A DNA stretch of 64,000 nt from Albidovulum sp. (GTDB lineage: Bacteria > Pseudomonadota > Alphaproteobacteria > Rhodobacterales > Rhodobacteraceae), in NCBI GenBank assembly GCA_030837785.1, contig JAUQYA010000023.1:1-64000 (forward strand), given 5' to 3'. The notes under the pieces are model-generated. The model searched no databases. It worked only from the letters and a program-made list of their open reading frames with translations, and had not been told where the DNA came from. Both the position numbers and the translations under genes were made by a program. Shown piece by piece: positions 1-7,997 of the stretch. Position 1 is the first letter of the stretch. Every line of letters begins with the position of its first letter.

Positions 1-1
1 G

Positions 2-208
2 CCCGATCCGAAATGGGTGATCGCGGTCGGGGACTGCGGGCGCGATGGCGGCTGTTTCGCCGGCAGCTATGCCGTTGCCGGCGGGGTGGCGGCGGTGGTT
101 CCGGTCGATCTGCATATTCCCGGCTGTCCGCCGACTCCGACCGCACTGCTGCAGGGACTGATCGCGCTGCTTTCTGCCGTGAACGGCCAACCTGCCCGAA
201 GCGCGTGA
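2..208 (+). CDS. Hydrogenase-4/NuoB-like small subunit, C-terminal part
   Basis: This is the 3' end of a gene that begins before the window; the open frame runs from base 2 to a TGA at 206-208. The translated end contains VGDC, SYAV and IPGCPP followed by a helix with LLQGLIALL, the C-terminal pattern of the 4Fe-4S NuoB/HycG/HyfI family. The two visible cysteines of that pattern (VGDC and PGCPP) would bind part of the N2-type cluster. The wording DLHIPGCPPTPTALLQGL resembles the HyfI (hydrogenase-4/formate hydrogenlyase) branch more than respiratory complex I NuoB, but this is memory-based. The gene is truncated by the window edge, not visibly broken. Confidence 0.75.
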   Translation, partial: PDPKWVIAVGDCGRDGGCFAGSYAVAGGVAAVVPVDLHIPGCPPTPTALLQGLIALLSAVNGQPARSA

Positions 209-465
209 GGTGGCGGCCGTCGGCCCGCGCCGGCGCCCGCCCCGCGCCTGCGCCGCCCTCCCTTGCCTCCGCCGCCCCGCGCTGCGATAGACTTCGGGGC
301 CGATGCCGGTCCGTTACAGGCCGACGGGATGGGGCATCGGGCCGGCGGGTGCGGCCCGCGCGAAGAAATGGAGAGACCTGATGACACGGCTTGCAGATGT
401 CAGCATCGACGCGAGGGACGAGATCGGCTTCCCCGCCGGCGTCCCCGCCCGGCCGGAGGCTGCCG
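209..465 (+). other. Intergenic region before mogA with a possible leader ORF
   Basis: Very GC-rich spacer. A -10-like GATAGACT lies near 285-292, followed by G/C-rich inverted repeats around 300-360. I could not match these to a known riboswitch. A 31-codon frame, 381-476, described separately, covers the end of this region. Confidence 0.4.
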
Positions 466-476
466 ATGTCGGCTGA
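381..476 (+). CDS. Candidate 31-residue leader peptide overlapping mogA start
   Basis: An ATG at 381 preceded by GGAGAG (371-376) opens a 31-codon frame (starting MTRLADVSIDARDE) that stops at 474-476, eleven bases past the mogA ATG at 466. The good ribosome-binding site and the stop/start overlap suggest translational coupling to mogA. No family is recognised. It could equally be the remnant of a larger gene or chance. The overlap is seen; a function is inferred only. Confidence 0.35.
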   Translation: MTRLADVSIDARDEIGFPAGVPARPEAADVG

Positions 477-999
477 CGCGCCCCTTATCGCCATCCTCGT
501 CGTCTCGGACCGGGCCTCGCGGGGCGAATACGAAGACCGCGGCGGCCCCGCGGCCGAGGAATGGCTTCGCCGGGTTGTCGTGTCGCAGGTCCGCATCCTG
601 CGCCGGATCGTGCCGGACGGGAGCGAGACCGTCGCCGCCGCCCTGCGCGGGCTGGTCGATGCCGAGGGGGCGGACCTCGTCCTCGTCACCGGCGGCACCG
701 GACCGGCGCCGCGGGACGAAACGCCCGAGGCCGTCGCCGCCGTGATCGACAAGCACCTTCCCGGCTTCGGCGAGGCGATGCGGCTTGCAAGCCTTGCCGA
801 GGTGCCGACGGCGATCCTGTCGCGGCAGGACGCGGGCATTCGCGGCCGGTCGCTGATCATCACCCTTCCCGGCAAGCCCGCAGCCATCGCCACCTGCCTC
901 GACGCGGTGTTCCGCGCGGTTCCCTATTGCCTCGACCTGATCGGGGCGGCGCGGATCGAGACCGATCCCGCCCATTGTGCGGCATTCCGCCCCAAGTGA
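466..999 (+). CDS. mogA: Molybdopterin adenylyltransferase (MogA/MoaB family)
   Basis: A 177-residue cytoplasmic protein of the MoCF-binding family, expected to adenylylate molybdopterin before metal insertion. The family loop is visible as TGGTGPAPRDETPEA (canonical TGGTG-x-x-x-RD-x-TPEA), and a second conserved stretch reads IITLPGKPAA (canonical LPG.P). The frame stays open upstream to 391, but ATG 466 is preferred: GGAGG lies at 455-459 and the homologous part begins just after it. A strong GC hairpin follows the stop (1012-1046). The molybdoenzyme TorA and moaA are encoded about 23 kb away. MogA versus MoaB cannot be settled by eye. Confidence 0.85.
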   Translation: MSADAPLIAILVVSDRASRGEYEDRGGPAAEEWLRRVVVSQVRILRRIVPDGSETVAAALRGLVDAEGADLVLVTGGTGPAPRDETPEAVAAVIDKHLPGFGEAMRLASLAEVPTAILSRQDAGIRGRSLIITLPGKPAAIATCLDAVFRAVPYCLDLIGAARIETDPAHCAAFRPK

Positions 1000-1011
1000 T
1001 CCCCGCCGGAG

Positions 1012-1046
1012 CCGCACCCCGGGCCGCGCGCGGCCCGGCGGTGCGG
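1012..1046 (+). terminator. GC-rich hairpin after mogA
   Basis: Outer arms CCGCAC (1012-1017) and GTGCGG (1041-1046) enclose a perfect inner palindrome GGGCCGCG/CGCGGCCC (1021-1036). There is no T-tract, so intrinsic termination is uncertain; it may protect the mogA 3' end. Confidence 0.45.
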
Positions 1047-1153
1047 ACTGCGCCCCTTCCCCCCCGGTGTCATTGCCGCGGCGGCCTTGAGGGGCGTCGC
1101 CATCGGGCCGAATGCCCTGCTTCCGGGAGCCGTGACGCCAACACTTTCCTCAG

Positions 1154-1166
1154 TTGACTATACAAG
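1154..1166. promoter_or_regulatory. Candidate HutC operator, site A
   Basis: The bottom strand reads CTTGTATAGTCAA. It shares the 11-mer TTGTATAGTCA exactly with the site before the leftward aminotransferase operon at 9109-9119. It lies about 175 bases before the binding-protein gene, so the transporter probably belongs to the same GntR/HutC regulon. Binding is inferred from the shared motif. Confidence 0.55.
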
Positions 1167-1339
1167 CATATGCAATTAGCCTGATTCCAGTTCGCTATGA
1201 GGGAGGAGGGTGACTGCGCGCGATCCGGCAAGCCCGGCCATCGAGGCTCTGTCAGAGGCGGCATTCGCGACCCGAACAGGAGAACTGGCAGGAATATGCC
1301 TATTTTCAGGATACTATCTGAATCAGCGGGGAGACGACC

Positions 1340-2191
1340 ATGAAGACGATGATGCTTGTCATTGCTGCCGCCTTCGCCACCACGGCGTCAGTGGCAATGG
1401 CGGATGAATGTCTAGATTCGATCAAGGAGAAGGGTGTTCTACTGTCGGGCAACGGCCTGATGGGCACGAAGCCGTTCATCTGGAAGAACGAGGACGGCAG
1501 CTACGGCGGGTTCGAGTGGGAGCTGTTCCAGGAAGTCGGCAAGCGCATGGGCATCCCGAAGGTCGATCACGAGATCACCGAATGGAGCACCCTGATCCCC
1601 GGGCTCAAGGCCGGCCGCTGGGACGTGATCTTCTCGTCCATGTCGGCGACGCAGGAACGCATCCAGGGCGCCGGGATCGAGTTCTCGAACCCCTATTTCC
1701 TGCTGCTCGACTACGTGATCGTCAAGGATGACTCGCCGATCAAGTCGATCGACGACCTCAAGGGCAAGATCCTCGGCTCGACGCTGGGCACCAAGGATTC
1801 GCTCAACGCCCACATGCTGGTCGATCAGGGCAAGGCCGGCAGCGTGCTGGACTTCAACACCTTCGGCGAACCCTTCGTGGCGCTCCAGAACGGCCAGGTG
1901 GATGCCGTCATCCTCGACCAGGGCACCTTCGCCGGGCAACAGGAGGAACTGGGTAACATGCACATTGTCGGCGAGCCGATCTATTACAGCGCGCCGGCCG
2001 ACTGGGCCGAGGCGGAAGCCAAGGCGCCCTATATCCTCGGCTCCATCGCCGTCGGCGTGCGCCGCGAATGCCCCGACCTTCTGGCCGAGATCAACAAGGC
2101 GCTGACCTCGATGGAGGAAGACGGCACCCGCAGGGCGATCCTTGAGAAATACGGGATGTGGGCCGACTACCAGGCGAAGATGATGAAATAA
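1340..2191 (+). CDS. Amino-acid ABC transporter, periplasmic binding protein (SBP family 3)
   Basis: A 283-residue secreted protein. A signal peptide (about residues 1-21, ending VAMA) is followed by an SBP_bac_3 fold: GGFEWELFQEVGKRMG matches the first lobe motif, and SSMSATQER with FSNPY matches the ligand-binding SMS.T.ER...FS.PY region with its Arg. GGGGAGA precedes the ATG. The permease gene starts 27 bases after the stop and the ATPase overlaps that, so this is a complete polar amino-acid importer. The HutC-like site upstream suggests import of histidine or a histidine derivative. The substrate is inferred from context only. Confidence 0.85.
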   Translation: MKTMMLVIAAAFATTASVAMADECLDSIKEKGVLLSGNGLMGTKPFIWKNEDGSYGGFEWELFQEVGKRMGIPKVDHEITEWSTLIPGLKAGRWDVIFSSMSATQERIQGAGIEFSNPYFLLLDYVIVKDDSPIKSIDDLKGKILGSTLGTKDSLNAHMLVDQGKAGSVLDFNTFGEPFVALQNGQVDAVILDQGTFAGQQEELGNMHIVGEPIYYSAPADWAEAEAKAPYILGSIAVGVRRECPDLLAEINKALTSMEEDGTRRAILEKYGMWADYQAKMMK

Positions 2192-2218
2192 GGCGGGCCT
2201 GCGGGGGAGTGGACCGGC

Positions 2219-2911
2219 ATGTATGACTTCTTCTTCGTTCTGATACCGGAACACTTCCCCTACCTTCTGCAGGGGGCCGTGGTGACGCTGGAGCTTTCGG
2301 TGCTCAGCATGGCCCTCGGTATCGTGCTCGGGCTGGTCATCGCGCTCGGCCGGCTTTCCGGGCAATGGTGGCTGGAATGGCCGCTGCGCGCCTATGTCGA
2401 GGTCTGGCGCGATGTGCCGCTGATCGTGCAGCTTCTGGTGATCTATTTCACCCTGCCAACCATCGGCATCGTGCTGCCCGGCTTCTGGGCCGGGATTCTC
2501 GGGCTCAGCCTCAACATGGGCGCTTACCTCTCCGAGGTGTTCCGCGCGGCGATCCAGTCGATCGACCCCGGCCAGCGCGAGGCGGGCCTGTCGATCGGCA
2601 TGTCACGGACGATGATCTACAGCCGGGTGATCCTGCCGCAGGCGCTGCGCATCGCCATCCCGACGGTCGGCGGCTACTTCATCTCGCTTCTGAAGGATTC
2701 CTCGCTGGTCTCCTTCATCGCGGTGAACGAGCTGCTGCGCCACGGCTCGATCCTGATCAACAACACCTTCCGCAGCATGGAAATCTACATGATGGTCGCG
2801 ATCATCTACTTCGTCATGAGCTTCGTCGCCTCGCGGCTGGTGATCAGGGTTGAACATCTTCTGACCCCGGAACACCAGCGGGCCACCGTGCGGGCGAGGG
2901 CGGGCGCATGA
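2219..2911 (+). CDS. Amino-acid ABC transporter permease (HisMQ family)
   Basis: A 230-residue inner-membrane protein with several hydrophobic spans and the HisM/HisQ/GlnP-type signature (VEVWRDVPLIVQLL near residue 60, and the EAA loop EAGLSIGMSRTMIYSRVILPQALR near 121-144). Only one permease is present, so it presumably forms a homodimer. The stop overlaps the ATPase start by four bases (ATGA, 2908-2911), showing translational coupling with the ATPase gene. Confidence 0.9.
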   Translation: MYDFFFVLIPEHFPYLLQGAVVTLELSVLSMALGIVLGLVIALGRLSGQWWLEWPLRAYVEVWRDVPLIVQLLVIYFTLPTIGIVLPGFWAGILGLSLNMGAYLSEVFRAAIQSIDPGQREAGLSIGMSRTMIYSRVILPQALRIAIPTVGGYFISLLKDSSLVSFIAVNELLRHGSILINNTFRSMEIYMMVAIIYFVMSFVASRLVIRVEHLLTPEHQRATVRARAGA

Positions 2912-3675
2912 CCGGGGAACCGATCCTCCAGATCCGCGGACTGAGGAAGTCCTACGGAACGCTCACCGTGCTTCGGAACATCGACCTGACCGTGCACCAG
3001 GGCGACGTGACCTTCCTGATCGGGCCAAGCGGCGGCGGCAAGTCGACGCTCTTGCGCTGCGTCAACTTCCTCGCCCGGCCGAACGGCGGCGAGATTCGTT
3101 TCGACGGCCAGCGGCTGTGCCACGAGGACCAGGGGCATTTCCGTGTCGCGCCGGAAAAGGAATTGCGGCAGGCGCGCAGCGAGATGCCGATGGTGTTCCA
3201 GCATTTCAACCTGTTCGCGCACCGCACCGTGCTGGAAAACGTTATCGAGGCGCCGGTCCATGTGCAGGGCCGGCCCCGAACGGAAGCCGTGGAAGAAGCG
3301 ATGGAAACGCTCAGCCTGGTGGGTCTGGAGGAAAAGCGCGACCACTATCCCGACCAGCTGTCGGGCGGGCAGAAGCAGCGCGTCGCAATCGCCCGGGCAT
3401 TGGCGATGAAGCCCAAGCTGATCCTGTTCGACGAGCCGACCTCGGCGCTCGACCCGGAACTGGTGTCGGGCGTGCTCGACACCATCCGCTCGCTGGCCGA
3501 ACGCGGCATGACGCTGATTGTGGTCAGCCACGAGATGGGCTTCGCGCGCAAGCTCGCCGACCGCATCCATTTCGTCTGTGACGGTGTGCTGATGGAATCG
3601 GGCACACCGGACGAAATCTTCGCCCGGCCAAAGTCCGAACGGCTGGCGAACTTCATCCGCACCGTCAGCCACTGA
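2908..3675 (+). CDS. Amino-acid ABC transporter ATP-binding protein
   Basis: A 255-residue cytoplasmic ATPase of the HisP/GlnQ family. Walker A is GPSGGGKST, the signature is LSGGQKQR, and Walker B is LILFDEPTSALDPE; the Q-loop region reads MVFQHFNLF. Domain order and length are normal for polar amino-acid importers. It is the last gene of the three-gene transporter operon and faces the end of the FMN-oxidase operon, separated by 62 bases that contain an 11-G run. Confidence 0.93.
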   Translation: MTGEPILQIRGLRKSYGTLTVLRNIDLTVHQGDVTFLIGPSGGGKSTLLRCVNFLARPNGGEIRFDGQRLCHEDQGHFRVAPEKELRQARSEMPMVFQHFNLFAHRTVLENVIEAPVHVQGRPRTEAVEEAMETLSLVGLEEKRDHYPDQLSGGQKQRVAIARALAMKPKLILFDEPTSALDPELVSGVLDTIRSLAERGMTLIVVSHEMGFARKLADRIHFVCDGVLMESGTPDEIFARPKSERLANFIRTVSH

Positions 3676-3679
3676 ACGC

Positions 3680-3690
3680 GGGGGGGGGGG
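3680..3690 (+). repeat. Poly-G tract (11 G)
   Basis: Eleven consecutive G just after the transporter ATPase stop, followed by a small CGGCG-gatgt-CGCCG stem (3691-3705). It lies between convergent genes. The run is seen directly; length variability is unknown. Confidence 0.9.
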
Positions 3691-3737
3691 CGGCGGATGT
3701 CGCCGTGCCCAAGCATTTTCCCCCGCGTCTTCGCGTG

Positions 3738-4913
3738 TCAGGGCCAGTCGGCCGGCAGGTGCAGCACCTCCGGCCCGGCATCGCGCAACTCTGCGACCGT
3801 CCGCAGCCCCAGCAGCGCCAGCGTCGCGTCCAGTTCGGTCCGCAGCACCGCCAGTACCGCAGCCACCCCCGCCTCGCCGGCCACCGTAGCGCCCCAGACA
3901 TAGGCGCGGCCCAGCAGGCAGGCGGAAGCGCCGAGCGCCAGCGCCCTGGCCACATCGCCGCCCCGGCGGATGCCGCCGTCGAACAGCACCTCGATCCGGC
4001 CCGCCAACGCCTGCGCGACCGGGCCGAGCGCCCGCAGGCTGGAGACCACGCCGTCCAGTTGCCGCCCGCCGTGGTTCGACACCACGATGCCGTCGGCGCC
4101 GCGTCCGGCGCATTCCAGCGCATCGTCGGGGTCCTGTACGCCCTTGACGATCAGCCGCCCCTTCCAGCGGTCACGCAGCCAGCTCAGCGCCGCCCAGTCG
4201 AGCGCCGGGTCGATCTGGCCGGCCAGGAATGCCGCCTGGGCCAGATAGCTGCGCCCGGTCTCGGGCCAGTCCTCGGCCAGCGCCATCCCCGCAGGGTGGA
4301 TTCGCGCCATGTCGGCGAGCCAGAAGGGGTGGGTGACGAAATCCAGCAACATCCGGAGGTCGGGGCGGGAGAGATGCCGCAGCCCGCTGCGGACATCACG
4401 TTCGCGCACGCCCGAGACGGCGGTATCGACGGTCACGAACAGGCAGCCGAAGCCTGCGGCAGCCACGCGGTCGAGGATCGCCTCGGTGCGGTCCCGGTCC
4501 TTCAGGACATAAAGCTGGAAGGCATCCGCCGGACCAAGGAAGGGCGCCAGGGATTCGGGCCGCGTCACGGCGAAAGACGACAGGCAGGCAGGAATGCCGG
4601 CTGCCGCCGCCGCGCGGAATGACGCCGTCTCGGCCCCGGCGCGGAACAGGCCGAGCGATCCGACCGGACCCAGCATCAGGGGCAGTGCATGGCGCGCGCC
4701 GAGGAAGTCGGCCGACAGGTCGCGGGTGGCCACGTCGCGCAGAACACGCGGGCGAAGGCGGATGCGCCCGAAGTCCGCAGTGTTTGCCGCCAGCGTTGTC
4801 TCGCCCGATGCGCCGCCCTCGACATAGTCCGCGAAGATGCGCGGCAGCCGCCGCCCGGCGGCGCGGCGGAAGTCCTCGACCGATGCCATCCGGCGCAATC
4901 GTGCCGCGCGCAT
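3738..4913 (-). CDS. FMN-dependent alpha-hydroxyacid oxidase/dehydrogenase (LldD/glycolate oxidase family)
   Basis: A 391-residue TIM-barrel flavoenzyme expected to oxidise an L-2-hydroxyacid to the 2-oxoacid. Family marks are FADYVEGGASGE near residue 28, VTVDTAVSGVRERD, and the catalytic SNHGGRQLDG carrying the base His and substrate-binding Arg, followed by FDGGIRRGGDV. Its ATG overlaps the stop of the upstream FAD dehydrogenase by one base (TGATG). It is the last gene of a leftward operon with an aminotransferase and an aromatic lyase. The substrate is unknown; in this context imidazole-lactate or a derivative is a plausible guess, lactate or mandelate the alternatives. Confidence 0.85.
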   Translation of the reverse strand: MRAARLRRMASVEDFRRAAGRRLPRIFADYVEGGASGETTLAANTADFGRIRLRPRVLRDVATRDLSADFLGARHALPLMLGPVGSLGLFRAGAETASFRAAAAAGIPACLSSFAVTRPESLAPFLGPADAFQLYVLKDRDRTEAILDRVAAAGFGCLFVTVDTAVSGVRERDVRSGLRHLSRPDLRMLLDFVTHPFWLADMARIHPAGMALAEDWPETGRSYLAQAAFLAGQIDPALDWAALSWLRDRWKGRLIVKGVQDPDDALECAGRGADGIVVSNHGGRQLDGVVSSLRALGPVAQALAGRIEVLFDGGIRRGGDVARALALGASACLLGRAYVWGATVAGEAGVAAVLAVLRTELDATLALLGLRTVAELRDAGPEVLHLPADWP

Positions 4914-6319
4914 CAGACTGCGGGCCGGAGGTTCGAGGGGGGCAGGATCTTGCCCGGGTTCATGATGCCCTTCGGGTCGAGCGCCGCCTTGACCGCCGCC
5001 ATCACGGCGAGCGCGGCGCCGGCCTCGCTGGCGAGGTACTTCGCCTTGCCCTGGCCGATGCCGTGTTCACCGGAGCAAGTCCCCTCCATCGACAGCGCAA
5101 GTTCGTTGAGCCATCCGATGTAGATGTGCGCGGCGTTCTTCTCGGCGGCGCTGTCGGGGTCGATCAGGATCAGGTTATGGAAGTTGCCGTCGCCGACATG
5201 GCCGGCAATGGGTGCAGTCAGCCCCAGTTCGGCCGCCTTGGCCTGCGCCGCCGCGATGCAGTCGGCCAAGCGCGAGATCGGCACGCAGACGTCGGTCGAG
5301 ATGCCCTTGCACCCAGGTCGCAGCGCCAGAACTGCCCAGAACAGGTCGTGTCGCGCCTTCCACAGGCGGGCACGTTCCTGGTGGTCGGTGGTGCGCGCGT
5401 AGCCGCTGGCGCCGAAGCCGGCGACGATCTCGCCGAAGGCTTTGGCCTGCTCGGCGACGCCCTGAGGGCTGCCGTGGAATTCGGCCAGCAAGAGCGGGGT
5501 TTCCGGCAGGTTCTGGCCGGAATACCGGTTCACCGCCGCCACCGTCACCGCATCCATAAGCTCGATCCGCGCCATCGGTAGCCCGGCCTGCAAGGTGGCG
5601 ATCACGGCGTTGCAGGCGTCCGCCACCGTCGGGAAGCTGCACCGCGCCGCCGCCATGCCCTCGGGGATGCCCTGAAGCCGCAGGGTCAGTTCGGTGATGA
5701 TGCCAAGCGTGCCTTCCGATCCGATCAGAAGACGGGTCAGGTCATAGCCGGCGGCGCTTTTGCGGGCGCGGCGGCCGGTGCGGATGATGCTGCCGTCGGC
5801 CATGATGGCCTCGAGCGACAGGACCATGTCCTTCATCGTGCCGTAGCGCACCGCCGTGGTGCCCGAGGCGCGGGTCGCCGCCATGCCACCAAGGCTCGCG
5901 TCGGCGCCGGGGTCTAGCGGGAAGAACAGGCCGGTGTCGCGCAGGTGTTCGTTGAGCCGCGTGCGCGTCACCCCGGGCTGGACCACGCAATCCAGATCCT
6001 CGGCATGGACGGCGAGGATGCGGTCCATGCGGGAAAGATCGACCGATACCCCGCCGAACGGGGCGTTGACCTGACCTTCCAGCGAGCTGCCGGCGCCGAA
6101 GGGAATGACGGGCACGCCCGCTTCGCCGCAAAGCGTGACGATGGCGGCAACTTCCGTGGTGGTCTCGGGGAAGACCACGGCATCGGGGGCCTGGGGCTCG
6201 ATCCAGGTGGTGGTCGATCCGTGCTGGGCACGGATCGCGGCGCCGGTCTGGAACCTGTCGCCAAACCGCGCGCGCAGGGCCGCGGCCAGCGCGTCGGGCA
6301 GGGTCCGCACGGAGACCAC
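4913..6319 (-). CDS. FAD-linked 2-hydroxyacid dehydrogenase (GlcD/D-lactate dehydrogenase family)
   Basis: A 468-residue VAO/PCMH-fold flavoprotein. The FAD-binding part shows PFGAGSSLEGQ and DPGADASLGGMAATRASG, then LLIGSEGTLGIITE. The C-terminal cap carries HVGDGNFHNL and CSGEHGIGQGK, the usual metal/substrate motifs of D-lactate and glycolate dehydrogenases. The start is GTG at 6319, two bases after the lyase stop, so the genes are coupled. Paired with an FMN oxidase of the L-hydroxyacid type, it could allow both enantiomers of one 2-hydroxyacid to be oxidised. The substrate is not shown by the sequence. Confidence 0.85.
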   Translation of the reverse strand: MVSVRTLPDALAAALRARFGDRFQTGAAIRAQHGSTTTWIEPQAPDAVVFPETTTEVAAIVTLCGEAGVPVIPFGAGSSLEGQVNAPFGGVSVDLSRMDRILAVHAEDLDCVVQPGVTRTRLNEHLRDTGLFFPLDPGADASLGGMAATRASGTTAVRYGTMKDMVLSLEAIMADGSIIRTGRRARKSAAGYDLTRLLIGSEGTLGIITELTLRLQGIPEGMAAARCSFPTVADACNAVIATLQAGLPMARIELMDAVTVAAVNRYSGQNLPETPLLLAEFHGSPQGVAEQAKAFGEIVAGFGASGYARTTDHQERARLWKARHDLFWAVLALRPGCKGISTDVCVPISRLADCIAAAQAKAAELGLTAPIAGHVGDGNFHNLILIDPDSAAEKNAAHIYIGWLNELALSMEGTCSGEHGIGQGKAKYLASEAGAALAVMAAVKAALDPKGIMNPGKILPPSNLRPAV

Positions 6320-6321
6320 GG

Positions 6322-7971
6322 TCAGGCCATCGCCGCCTGCGCGGTGCGCAGGACGGCGCCGGAATGGACCAGTTCGGTCACGGCCTGGAGACGTGGATAG
6401 AGCACCACGTCGCGTTCCAGATGGTCGATCGGGCGGCCATCAGTCGCGGCGCTGGCGCGCAGCAGGTCCAGCACCGCGCGGCTGACGGGCGACAGAACCT
6501 CGGGTCCGGCACCGCGTTCGGCCAGACGCAATTCCAGCGCCTGCGCGGCCATCAGCACCTCGATCCCGACCACATTCTCGATATTCTTCACGATCTGGCG
6601 CGCGTGGCGGCCGGCGTTGTTCGCCATCGAGACGTGATCCTCCTGGTTCGAGCAGGTCGGGATGGAATCGACGCTGTCCGGGTGGGCCAGCGTCTTGCAG
6701 TCCGACACCAGCGCCGCCGCCAGATACTGCGGCAGCATGTAGCCGCAGTCCATGCCCACGTGTTCGCTGGCCACCAGCATGTCGGGCAGGCCACGGTTCA
6801 GCGTGCCGTCGTTCAGCCGGAACAGTCGCCGCTCGGCGATGTTGCCGATCTCGGTCACGGCGATCGACAGGAAGTCGGCGGCGAAGGCCACGTATTCGGC
6901 GTGGAAGTTGCCGCCCGACACCGCTTTCAGGCTGCGCCCCTCCAGCCGGTCGGCGAAGATCAGCGGGTTGTCGGTGGCGGCGTTGATTTCCGTCTCGACG
7001 ATGCCGCGGATGAATCTCAGCGTGTCGCGCACCGGTCCCAGGACCTGCGGCACGCAGCGCAGCGAATAGGCATCCTGCGGCGGCTGGCGCACCGGGTCGC
7101 GGCCGATGCCGCCGTCAATCAGGCCGCTGCCCGCCAGAAGCCGCCGGAGATTGGCGGCGCATTCGATCTGGCCGGGGTGGCCGCGCGCCTCGTGCAGCTC
7201 GGGAATGAAGGCATCGCCGAAGCCCATCAGCGCCTCGACTGACATGGCTGCGGCAACCTCGGCGGTGGCAAGCAGGTTTTCCGCGTCGGCCAGCGCCAGC
7301 GCGGTCTGCGCAGTCGAGAATGACGTGCCGTTCAGCAGCGCCAGACCCTCCTTGGCACCCAGCACCAGCCGCTCGATCCCCGCGTCGCGCATCGCCGCGA
7401 CCCCGGTCTTGAGCGTGCCGTCGTGCCAGGCCTCGCCGCTGTCGATCTCGGCCTCGCCGGCTTCGGCGCGCGACATCACCAGCGCCATGTGCGCCAGCGG
7501 AATGAGATCGCCGCTGGCGCCCAGCGAGCCGTATTCCGGCACCGCGGGGGTCACGCCGCGGTCCAGCATGGCAAGAATGGTTTCCAGAACCTCGGCGCGC
7601 ACGGCGGAATAGCCGCGTGCAAGGCTGGCGGAGCGGATCACCATCGCGGCGCGCACCACCTCGGCATCGAGATGGCGGCCGACGCCGGCGGCATTCGACA
7701 CCACGAGCCGTCGCGACAGGTCGCGCGCCTGCGCCGAGGTGCTGAACGCCTGCCGCCCGGACAACGAGCCGAAGCCGGTATTGATCGAATAGATCGCCTG
7801 CGTGGGTTCGCCCCGATCCATCCGCGCCGACAGTACCGCCACCCAGTCCTCGCTCACGCGCATCGCGATGCGGGAGTCATCGGACAGGGCCAGAGGGCGG
7901 CTGGCACGGGTCACGGCGATGAGGTCGTCAAGCGTGACCGGCCTCTCACCCAGGATCACGGCATTCTGCAT
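6322..7971 (-). CDS. hutH: Aromatic amino-acid (histidine-type) ammonia-lyase, MIO family
   Basis: A 549-residue MIO-dependent lyase, longer than typical HutH (about 510). The MIO triad ASG lies at residues 152-154 in GSLGASGDLIPLAHM. Other family motifs are IYSINTGFG (Tyr), ALLNGTSFST (Asn), QDAYSLRCVPQ (Gln/Tyr/Arg) and NQEDHVSM (Glu). At the substrate-selectivity position, where HutH has Ser-His in LVLSHAAG, this protein reads LVVSNAAG: Ser92-Asn93. A modified histidine or another aromatic amino acid is therefore possible. It is the only lyase in the hut region, and it sits with oxidases and an aminotransferase rather than in the hutU operon. The gene symbol denotes family; strict histidine specificity is doubtful. 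Confidence 0.78.
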   Translation of the reverse strand: MQNAVILGERPVTLDDLIAVTRASRPLALSDDSRIAMRVSEDWVAVLSARMDRGEPTQAIYSINTGFGSLSGRQAFSTSAQARDLSRRLVVSNAAGVGRHLDAEVVRAAMVIRSASLARGYSAVRAEVLETILAMLDRGVTPAVPEYGSLGASGDLIPLAHMALVMSRAEAGEAEIDSGEAWHDGTLKTGVAAMRDAGIERLVLGAKEGLALLNGTSFSTAQTALALADAENLLATAEVAAAMSVEALMGFGDAFIPELHEARGHPGQIECAANLRRLLAGSGLIDGGIGRDPVRQPPQDAYSLRCVPQVLGPVRDTLRFIRGIVETEINAATDNPLIFADRLEGRSLKAVSGGNFHAEYVAFAADFLSIAVTEIGNIAERRLFRLNDGTLNRGLPDMLVASEHVGMDCGYMLPQYLAAALVSDCKTLAHPDSVDSIPTCSNQEDHVSMANNAGRHARQIVKNIENVVGIEVLMAAQALELRLAERGAGPEVLSPVSRAVLDLLRASAATDGRPIDHLERDVVLYPRLQAVTELVHSGAVLRTAQAAMA

Positions 7972-7997
7972 GTGCTTCTTCCTTGTCGCAGGAGGGA

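Larger units (their letters stand above)
1000..1339 (+). other. Intergenic region upstream of the amino-acid transporter
   Basis: Holds the mogA-distal hairpin (1012-1046) and a HutC-type box (1154-1166). A TACTAT -10-like element lies at 1312-1317, about 20 bases before the gene. No convincing coding frame was seen. Confidence 0.6.

Noticed and set aside
209..380. Molybdenum-cofactor riboswitch before mogA
   Set aside because: Inverted repeats are present, but I could not match the conserved core of that RNA.
6322..7971. Ergothionase or other non-MIO lyase
   Set aside because: The Ala-Ser-Gly triad for MIO formation is present and other ammonia-lyase residues are conserved, so an MIO enzyme is more likely.
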